Source: Verticillium longisporum (lineage: Eukaryota; Ascomycota; Sordariomycetes; Glomerellales; Plectosphaerellaceae). From it: a stretch of 64,000 bases of DNA. Where the stretch lies: contig JAETXT010000001.1 in NCBI GenBank assembly GCA_019188255.1, positions 868,001 through 932,000 on the forward strand, written 5' to 3'. The notes below the pieces were generated by a model, which saw only the letters and a list, made by a program, of their open reading frames with translations, was not told the origin of the DNA and searched no databases. The translations under genes and the position numbers were made by a program. How positions within the stretch are numbered: position 1 is the first letter of the stretch; each line of letters begins with the position of its first letter. Shown in pieces: positions 56,559-64,000 of this stretch.

Positions 56559-57337
56559 TCAGGTTTCGGAGGCGGCCTCCTGAGCCTTGGCGGCAGCCTT
56601 GGCCCTGTGACGCTCCTCCTCCTCGGGCGTCAAGGTCTTGAGCTGGAGGGCGTGGATGCCGTTCTCCTGGCCGAGCTCCTCGCGAAGGAGCGCGTAGACC
56701 ATGCGGTGGCGGGCAGGTTGCATTTTGGTCTTAAAGGCGTCGGACACGATGACTAGCCTGGATATTTCGTCTGATGTTAGCCGCACGCCGCATGATATTT
56801 TGCAGTAGGGGTCCAGTATGCAACTACTTGGTAAAGGGGGGGAGGGGGGGAACGGCTCGCTCCTACCTGAAGTGGGTTTCTTTGGATGTGTTCCCCACCA
56901 TGGCCTTGTGGTGGGAGTGGAGGTGGGAGTCGTTGTGAATCTCAAGAGTGGCAGGGGAGAAAGCTGCGGTGAGCTGGGAGGTGTGCAAGGTTAGCCCAAG
57001 GGGAGGGGAACCCCCGCTAGTTCGAGACAAGAGTTGGGTGTTTGGGTCGTGCCGTCCGTACCTTGGAGCGGATCGCGTCTTCCAACGGTGTGGTAGACGA
57101 CATGGTAGATAGGGGCCTCGCGGCGCTGGAGAAACCGAGGGCGTACCTTCGCAACATTGAGGTCGGGATATGGGCCGGCGTGGTGATGGCGGCAGCGGCG
57201 ACGGCGAGTCTGCTGGCCGAGTTGCTGAGGACGGCGACGATGGGGACGGTCTGGGAGACGGCGGAGGTAGCGGGGGTGGCGATAGCGGTAGCAGATCGTG
57301 CAGTCCGTCCCAGCAGAGGAGTGAGGAAGAAACTCAT
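56559..57337 (-). CDS. BolA-family protein (Bol1/Bol3-like, iron-sulfur cluster pathway)
   Basis: Three exons: 57337-57062, 56973-56867 and 56757-56559; 193 residues with phases closed. Residues 1-79 form an Ala/Ser/Arg/Thr-rich leader with few acidic residues, as in mitochondrial presequences. An internal Met at about residue 80 starts MSSTTPLEDAIRSKLTAAFSP, exactly where short cytosolic BolA proteins begin. The BolA domain continues LEIHNDSHLHSHHKAMVGNTSKETHFR, LVIVSDAFKTKMQPARHRMVYALLREELG, with the conserved C-terminal His (RHRMVY) that can ligate an Fe-S cluster with a monothiol glutaredoxin, then IHALQLKTLTPEE. It probably assists Fe-S delivery in mitochondria, or in both mitochondria and cytosol if the internal start is used. 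Confidence 0.9.
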
Positions 57338-58480
57338 AAGGATAATGGTAGAAGGGGGAGGGAAGGAAGAGAAGAAGGGGGAGGAAGAGGAGGGGGATGG
57401 GATGCGTAGGCAAGGTACGCGAAGAAGAAATATCGAGCACGAGTAGCCAGGTCCAGGTTTCTTGCGCAGCGTGCAAAGGACTAGGAGCTGTGTGTCGGCC
57501 TGACAGGAGATCCCAAGCAAGCGATCCCGCCCTTTCAGAGCTGGAATCGACGGGGTTGACTGGGACGGCAAAGAATTTGCAAGGACAGGTTGACACCGAA
57601 AGTTCGGTGTAGGTGTTGACCGCTGAATGTTGGGGTCGCAGCATGGCGCACAAGGTGCAGATGGTGCCTTGAACGAGGTCCAATCAGCGGGGAAGCACGC
57701 GCGTTGTCCCTTCCGGTCGGTAGCTGGTGGGGTGCTGGTCCACACGTCATTCCCAGCGTTGTGAGCTCCGATGCCGCCGGTTGGACAACACACTCCTGGT
57801 GGGCCTGCAACCTGGTGGAGGGTGGGCTCCTTGTTTGTTCCACGGCCGTCGCCGTCGTGGGCTAGGCTTGCAGGGCTTGTCAGGGCCGGGGCGCGGAAGG
57901 GGCCTCAGTGTGCGTGTCGTTGAGCTGGGTTGTGCCAGCGGCAGGCGGGCGGGGGCCTGTGAGTTGGTTCACTTTAGCGGTCTGCGTTCCCGGGGAGCTT
58001 GCCCGGGCGGTCACTGTTCTGCCGCCGCACCGCACCTGCAGATGGAGGCTCGAGCTCTCCTGCCCTGCCTGGGGCGGGGAGTTGTCAATTCGGATCGTCT
58101 GCTGTGCACGAGGTACAGTAAGGTACCTACCTAGGTACCTCCCTGAGGCAGCTTCTATACGGTGCTCTCTTGCTGCCCACCTCTCCTCTGGCCTGCTAAC
58201 TGTAGGTACCTTACCTATGCTTCTGCATCTGCTGCCCCTCCACCTCAACTTGGCAGCTCCAGCTCAGCTCCAATTCCAGCTCCTCCAGACGTCGCTACGC
58301 CCTCGGCTTTCAATTGTAGAGTCCTAATGGTAAAGCGAGGAGCCAACTCGTCCGCCGCCGTCCCACCTCGTCGATGCAGCTCAATGCCCGAATAAGGATT
58401 CTTCTATCCACTCCTCCCCTGTTGTGATACACTTCCATGCGAATTGGAATTGCATGCTCCATCCCTCGGTCACCCCCGCC
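57338..58480. promoter_or_regulatory. Divergent region BolA gene / acyl-CoA synthetase
   Basis: About 1.1 kb. A GGTACCTACCTAGGTACC palindrome cluster at 58120-58138 and another AGGTACC at 58205-58211 lie near the synthetase start. No gene is supported. Confidence 0.4.
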
Positions 58481-60437
58481 ATGCTCTCGTCATCAACCTG
58501 GACGCATGTCGCGCGGCGGCAATGTCGTCGATTTCTTCTCTCGTCCCCTCCTTCCTGTATAACACTGTTACCATCCGTCGCCTCTCCACGACGATCAGTC
58601 CGAATGGCCTCCACCCTGCCGAAACTCCCCATATTCGAGGCCATCGCAAGCCACGACCCCCATTCGACAGCTGTTATCCACTCATTGTCTGGGAGGAGGT
58701 TTCAATACGGCGAACTCTTGGGAGATGTTCGCAGGGCACGCGATGAACTGCAGGCCGCAGCAGGGAAGCCGGCGTTGGATGGCGAGCGCATTGCTTTCCT
58801 TGTAGAGAATAGCTATGACTACGTAGGTAAGATTGCGCAGAACAAGACAAGTACTCTCCGATGATCAAAGACTGACCGTGGCGCATTTCCCAGTGACGCT
58901 GCTCGCCGCTCTCGCCGCTCGATCAATAGCCGTACCGCTCTCGCCAGCTTTCCCCGCGGCAGAGCTCCAGTATATCCTCAACCAGAGCGAGGCCTCGCTA
59001 CTCGTATCATCCTCCAAGTTTTCTGCAAAAGCGCGCCACGTGCTCGCCACCAACCTGGCGTCAAAGCCAGCGCAACTCGAACTGCAAAAGCACATGGGAG
59101 GCGCCGCCCACGAAGCAGTCCAGCTGGAAGGCTCCGACCCCAGCGATGCTGGCATGATGCTGTATACTTCTGGCACGACAAATAGACCGGTACGGAGACC
59201 TACAGGCCTATCTCCCGTCTCGCCAGACTAACAAGCCGTAGAAAGGTGTTTTGCTGCCCCAGTCTGTCCTCACAGCGCAATCGAAGTCTTTGATCGAGGC
59301 ATGGGAGTACACCCCCCAAGATCACCTGCTTCACGTCCTCCCTCTCCACCACATCCACGGCACAATCAACGCTCTCCTGACGCCTCTCTTTGCCGGCAGC
59401 ACCATCGAGTTTCTCTTCCCCTTCAACCCTGATGCTGTCTGGAACCGGCTCGCCGCGCCCTTTACGAACGCCTCCACGTCCCCCGCGAAGGAAAAGGTAA
59501 CCTTCTTCACCGTCGTGCCCACAGTCTACTCCCGCCTCCTTTCCTCCCACAAGTCTCTCCCCGAAGCTCTCGTCGAGCCCACCCGCGAAGCCGTCTCCCC
59601 ACAGAACATGCGCCTCGCCATCTCCGGCTCCGCCGCCCTGCCGACCCCAGTCAAGGAGACCTGGCGCCGCCTCTCGCGCGGCAACGTCTTGCTCGAGCGT
59701 TACGGCATGACTGAGGTCGGCATGGCCCTCTCCTGTGGCCTCGCCCCCATTGACCGCGTCGACGCCTCCGTCGGCTGGCCGCTCCCTCCGTCGAGGCCCG
59801 CCTCGTGGACACCGACACGGGCGCCGTGATCCCCGAGGGCGACCGCGTCGATGCCGAGGGCCGCGAACGCGCCGGCGAAATCCAGCTGCGCGGACCGACC
59901 ATTTTCAAGGAATATTGGCGCAACCCTACCGCCACCGCCAAGGAGTTCGTCGCCGACCCCGACGGCCGCGGGCCCTGGTTCAAGACGGGCGATGTCGCCG
60001 TGCGACGGGCCGTCGAGGGCGCCGGCGCCGGCGCTGCAGACCAGCCCTGGGCAAAGGGGGACATGTACTTCATCCAGGGCCGCCAGAGTGCCGACATCAT
60101 CAAGACGGGCGGCGAGAAGGTCAGCGCCCTCGAAGTCGAGCGTGAGCTGCTGACGCTGGACGTGGTTGCCGAGGCGGCCGTGGTCGCCGTCCCTTCTGGC
60201 AAGTGGGGGCAGAAAGTCGGCGCTGTCGTCATCCTTGATAGGGAGGCGCTGCCCGAGGGCAAGACGTGGTCGCCGATGGACATGAGACGGGCACTGCGGG
60301 GACGACTGGCCAACTACAAGATCCCGCAGGTCCTGAAGGTTGTGGACCACATTCCCAGAAATGCCATGGGAAAGATTAATAAGAAGGAACTGGTCAAGGA
60401 GGTGTTTGCGGACCAATTCAGCGACGATGAGCTGTAA
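58481..60437 (+). CDS. Malonyl-CoA synthetase-like acyl-CoA ligase (ACSF3 type), with one frameshift
   Basis: Three exons: 58481-58826, 58894-59189 and 59242-60437. About 612 residues if one missing base is allowed for. The start is a leader of about 41 residues rich in Arg/Ser/Cys (mitochondrial-type), then MASTLPKLPIFEAIA. Adenylating-enzyme motifs appear in order: YTSGTTNRPKG split across the second intron, VLPLHHIHGTINALL, ISGSAALPTPVKETW, LLERYGMTEVGMALS, GEIQLRGPTIFKEYWRNP, WFKTGD, IIKTGGEKVSALEVE, and NAMGKINKKEL with the catalytic Lys. Motif wording resembles ACSF3/malonyl-CoA synthetases, but a medium-chain ligase is possible. At 59784-59786 the run CCC should be CCCC, so the frame shifts between VGWPLP and VEARLVDTDTG. 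Confidence 0.88.
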
Positions 60438-60966
60438 AGAAAACTGGTGTAGACCACTCTTGTATTAGCATGTAACATGATGTACCCAAACGATAGATAT
60501 TGCCGTTGTTTCAATGACTCCTCTAAAGCCGCAAGGTTACAGACGCAATTGTGGCCGATCTAGGTATCTATTGGGTTCTCCCCTGCTTATGTACTATCGA
60601 TCGTGGCCATCTACCAAAGCTGAAAAGCTATCTGGTCCAGGGCAACGCCTTGAGCAAGTACAAGGCAGATCATGCCGAGAGGTGATGGATGTCTCACCCC
60701 CGAATCTGCCCTTGATTAAGACCCCATGCCGAGGGGGAACGCCATGCCCTCCAATAACTCGTCCCGCCCAAAACGACACAGAATTTTCTTCTTTGCAAAT
60801 GGCTCTGCAAGGTTCCGCATCCTATCGTACGGCGACGAGCGGACAAAAGCCTTGCGAGACAAAGACAATGATCAGAGTTCGATGACGGGTATGAGAAGGA
60901 TGGCCCCCGTCCCGCGTCGCAAAACTGCAAAAAATTTCATTTCTTACGCTGCCTGCGGCAGCCTCT
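60438..60966. other. Convergent intergenic region
   Basis: About 530 bp between the 3' ends of the synthetase and eIF4E. Nothing recognised. Confidence 0.3.
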
Positions 60967-61851
60967 TTAGACCGTGTGCTTAGCCTTGGCACGACTGCTA
61001 CCACTGTGTGCAGAGTCGGTGTGGCCAGAGAACTCGACGGCCTCGTTAGCGGGGAGGTCAAGCAGCTGCTTGAACTTGGTGCCAATCTCGAGGAGGACCT
61101 TCTTGCCCTTCTCGGGGTGCGGCCCTTGCCGCCGGCCACATCACCGTCGCCACGGCCTGGAATGCTCTTTCCTATGGTGCGAGTCCAGACGCCGACACGG
61201 AAGAAGGCCTTGCGAACGTTGACGACGACACCCATGACCTCGCCATCCTCCTCATCCTCCAGGGTTTCGCCAATGGCAGCGAGCATGACATGGAGCCACA
61301 GGTCGTCAATGGCGACGTTACGCTTCTCCTTGAACTGGTAGGACCACTTTCCGCCGTGCTTGTTCTGGGCGTCCTCCCACTCGGGACGGACGCCGGCCTT
61401 GAAGAGGTGGTAATCAGACTTCAGGGCCAGCTCGGAGACGGGCGCAATGTTGTTCTGCAAGAGGTCAGATATGGTTGGCTGGCCGTGGACGTGTCAAGGG
61501 TATTGCGTACATAGATGCCCCAGAACTCCTCCACGGAATCAAAGGTGATGACCTCCTTGAGCAAATCATTCCAGTTGTCGCCCTGCATAAAATGGTCAGC
61601 ATATCAGCCAAGACCATGAGAATCATTGATGGAGAGCGACAAACCTTGCCGCTGGGTGGCTTGGTGAACCAGAGAGTCCACTTGTTCTGGAGGGGGTGCT
61701 TGACGTTGAAGTTCTCCTTGTCGTGGAAGACAGTCTTGACATCGTCGCTGGAGCTGGTGACACCACCTTCGGGTTTGTCGCCGCCAGGAGAGACAGGAAT
61801 AGTGGTCAGGTCGACCTGTTCGTTGGCCGTGGGATTCTCGACAACAGCCAT
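60967..61851 (-). CDS. mRNA cap-binding translation initiation factor eIF4E, with one frameshift
   Basis: Three exons: 61851-61645, 61582-61511 and 61454-60967; 255 residues if one base is restored. After a roughly 45-residue flexible N terminus come HPLQNKWTLWFTKPP, GDNWNDLLKEVITFDSVEEFWGIYNNI (cap-sandwich Trp and eIF4G-contact region), LFKAGVRPEWEDAQNKHGGKW (second cap Trp and Glu), DDLWLHVMLAAIGE, and GVVVNVRKAFFRVGVWTRT. The C terminus resumes in another frame as KGKKVLLEIGTKFKQLLDLP and ends KAKHTV. The shift is at the G-run 61114-61117 (four C on the coding strand where five keep frame). It binds the m7G cap and recruits eIF4G in the cytoplasm. eIF4E is normally essential, so a base-call error is likely. 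Confidence 0.94.
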
Positions 61852-63173
61852 CTTGGGCAGTTTGTGTGTGATGTTGGTGGATGGGTGGGATGGGTGCGCG
61901 GCCGCCAGATGTGGTCGATACACCTTAGGGAGATGACTTGTCAGATCAACAAGACAGTTTGGATGTGATGAAGACGGGATCGAAAGTCGAACGGCGGGCC
62001 AAGGGATCAGGCAGGTCGTCGAGGTAAGACTTGCGATTCGTACGAAGCCTCGAGGAAGTGTCGGTGGGGTACACCAAGGGGTCGTGATGTGACGTGGAGG
62101 AAAGACAGCTGATTCGTTGCTTCCTTATTCGTGAGGTATCCGATTATGCACCAGGCAGTCGGAGTACAGGGTCTTGATGGGGGAGGGGTCGAGTTGAGGT
62201 AGTTGCGATGACGAGGTTGAGATTGGGGTTTACCGTTTGCGCAGGATGCTGCTTCTCGTCGAGTGGTCGCGAAAAAAGTGCCCAAGCGGCACGGTGCGGC
62301 CAGCCCATGGCCCGCGCACACAGGTGCCCACGATAAGTTGCTTATGTCATGCAGTGGGACCTCGTGGACTGCCTTTGGAGCCCTGGACATCACTTGCTGG
62401 AGATGGATCTGGGGTCGTGGTAATTTCTCCGACAACTCCACCATAACCTTGATATACAGGTTTGCAGGCCTCCCAGTGCATCGCTAAAGTTGTGTTTACT
62501 ACATGAATGAACAGCTTGTATGTGAAGAAGTTTTGTGTGGGATTTCTTCCTTGCCCCGCAGTCATCTTGCCCACCCTATTTTTCAGATGATACCTTCAAA
62601 CTGGTCTTGATTGACCTATGCTCTTGTGAAATTGGGGGTCTGAGTCTTGTCTGTCAAGCCCAGACTGTGAGCCCCGTGAAGAAGGACATACCGTGGTACA
62701 TCGAAGACCCTATGATCGTGGAATCGACAAGGCTCGAGGAACTAGTCACCATGAGATGCATCATTCATCGCCTTTGTTCGTTGCCTTAGACTCATCCTCT
62801 GACTATCGATCTCCCTTTTCGTGTGGAATTCTCAGGTGAAAGAATGCCTTTACTCGGGTCCAGTCCGGCCAAAGGGCACTCGTGGGAACAAAGAGAACCG
62901 CCTTGAGTGCAATGTGAACCTCACTCCGGACAAAGACTCGGGCCACGCTTCCATCAGCCATCGTCCAAGAACAGTACACTGCAAAGCATATGCTGCCAGA
63001 GGTCGAGGTGAAATCTCATAATTAGAAGACCCCCAAGTCAAATTGTGACAGCCCTGTCTGACTTGAATTATGAATCTGAGTGTCATTTACCATCAACGAG
63101 AGAGCTCCTATCCTACACCTACACAACAAGCATTGGCTGCACAGCAGCACCAAAGAAGAAGCTCAGCATCAAA
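61852..63173. other. 1.3-kb intergenic region
   Basis: Contains the eIF4E promoter/leader and the upstream region of the last gene. Short open frames on both strands lack any recognisable feature. Confidence 0.3.
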
Positions 63174-64000
63174 ATGAGCAACCGGGACCGCGATTCCTCG
63201 GGGCAGACTTCGCAGTCTCTGTCCGGTGGTCGGAAGGGGAGCCTCAAGTCTCCGTCAGCAGATCAATCTCGCTATGCAAATCGAGCCCCTGACATCAACA
63301 ATCTCCATGGCTTTCGCCCTGAACGTCGAGACTTGAAATGGGACATGCCAACGGATGATTTGGATGATTTCTTCTTCGAGGATCAATACCTGCTCATGCT
63401 CCAGCAAATCTATGCCCTCATGGAAACAACCCTGGTCCTCGGTCCAAGACGTATGCCGTACGAGGTCTCGCCCTGGTCGATACCGACAGCTGATCCGGGC
63501 GACATGACGTTGGAGCAATACACGTCCTTAGTAGCTCAGCCTGACCCGTTATTCAAGTATCCATGGGATACACTACTCCTGTTCGAGAGGGAAACACAGC
63601 ACTACTTGACAGCAGTGATGAACAGGATGCTACATGAAATGACTTTCAAGTCGCTCCTATTCGGCGCCAGTAATGAGCAGATGAAAATCCTGATTGAACA
63701 GGACGACACACTTATCAACGAAGAAGGTACTACATGTCATGTCTTAAAGTGGGAGACCAGTATTAATCAGTCTGACAGGATTCGGGCGAACACGGTTGCG
63801 CGCCGAGTATATCAATCTGTTTTTGAAAGGTCGAGCGCCCCCACTGTTCTGGGAGCAGGTCGACGAGACGGCCATTGGCATCACGAGAGCGTTTCTACCG
63901 GTCATCGCCTGGATAAGAAAGACAAGGATCGATGAGGTAGCCTCCATAGGCGAGATTCACCAGCAGATCCACGGCATAGTAGCGTTCACAGCGTGGCTTG
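63174..64000 (+). CDS. Fungal protein of unknown function, 3' end outside window
   Basis: Exon 1 runs 63174-63726 (ATG giving MSNRDRDSSGQTSQSLSGG). An intron of GTACTA...GACAG is followed by exon 2 from 63779, which stays open to the window end. After a Ser-rich leader the sequence is: DINNLHGFRPERRDLKWDMPTDDLDDFFFEDQYLLMLQQIYALMETTLVLG, PYEVSPWSIPT, DPLFKYPWDTLLLFERETQHYLTAVMNRMLHEMTFKSLLFGAS, then across the splice INEEGFGRTRLRAEYINLFLKGRAPPLFWEQVDETAIGITRAFLPVIAWIRK. These look like amphipathic helices of a soluble domain. I do not recognise the family. The consistent phase and good splice signals make a real gene likely. Confidence 0.7.

Noticed and set aside
4055..61851. Programmed ribosomal frameshifting or RIP mutation as the cause of the broken frames
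   Set aside because: The sites share no slippery heptamer or spacing, and RIP makes C-to-T changes, not indels. The genes also appear single-copy within the window.

Overview
The window is nuclear DNA of a filamentous ascomycete, most likely a sordariomycete and probably Hypocreales. Genes are split by short GT-AG introns (about 50-100 bp) with CTAAC/CTGAC-like branch sites. Two Zn(II)2Cys6 regulators, an SMP-domain ERMES protein and other fungal families are present. GC-rich coding DNA alternates with long intergenic stretches full of low-order tandem repeats. The order cannot be fixed from the sequence alone.

Layout. 0.1-6.3 kb: CSN12/PCI protein (-), 60S ribosomal protein eL20 (+), Zn2Cys6 factor (-). 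7-12 kb: GNAT acetyltransferase (+), and a DUF7514-like protein with an Arg/Glu-rich tail (+). 12.5-18 kb: MFS transporter (-) and a second Zn2Cys6 factor (+), divergent across 1.8 kb. 18.8-22.5 kb: CDC26-like APC/C subunit (-) and a large protein of unknown function (-). 22.5-26.7 kb: gene-poor. 26.7-31.7 kb: RAD1 checkpoint clamp subunit (-), OST5 (-), two identical inverted tRNA-Ser(CGA) genes, GCN5 (+). 32.9-38.3 kb: unknown protein (-), a repeat-rich intergenic block, and a DUF726/TMCO4-type alpha/beta hydrolase (-). 38.8-44.2 kb: NOC2 (-), VPS28 (+), MDM12 (-). 44.8-55.9 kb: FAB1 PtdIns3P 5-kinase (-) and a 904-residue protein of unknown function (+). 56.5-64 kb: BolA-family protein (-), malonyl-CoA-synthetase-like enzyme (+), eIF4E (-), and an unknown gene cut by the window end (+).

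Most genes are housekeeping: translation and ribosome assembly (eL20, NOC2, eIF4E, tRNA-Ser), chromatin and cell cycle (GCN5, CDC26, RAD1), and membrane traffic and contact sites (VPS28, FAB1, MDM12, OST5). I see no secondary-metabolite cluster, transposon or CRISPR-like array, and no convincing new multi-gene system.

The most important observation concerns the reading frames. Five otherwise well-conserved genes carry lesions: four one-base homopolymer contractions, one 2-bp AC expansion and two in-frame TAG codons. Two of these genes, NOC2 and eIF4E, belong to families that are normally essential. That pattern fits consensus sequencing errors better than pseudogenes, at least for the indels. 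Also of note are clustered minisatellites at 34.4-35.3 kb, a repeated 13-bp GATA-type element between NOC2 and VPS28, and possible dual-start mitochondrial/cytosolic isoforms for two adjacent genes.
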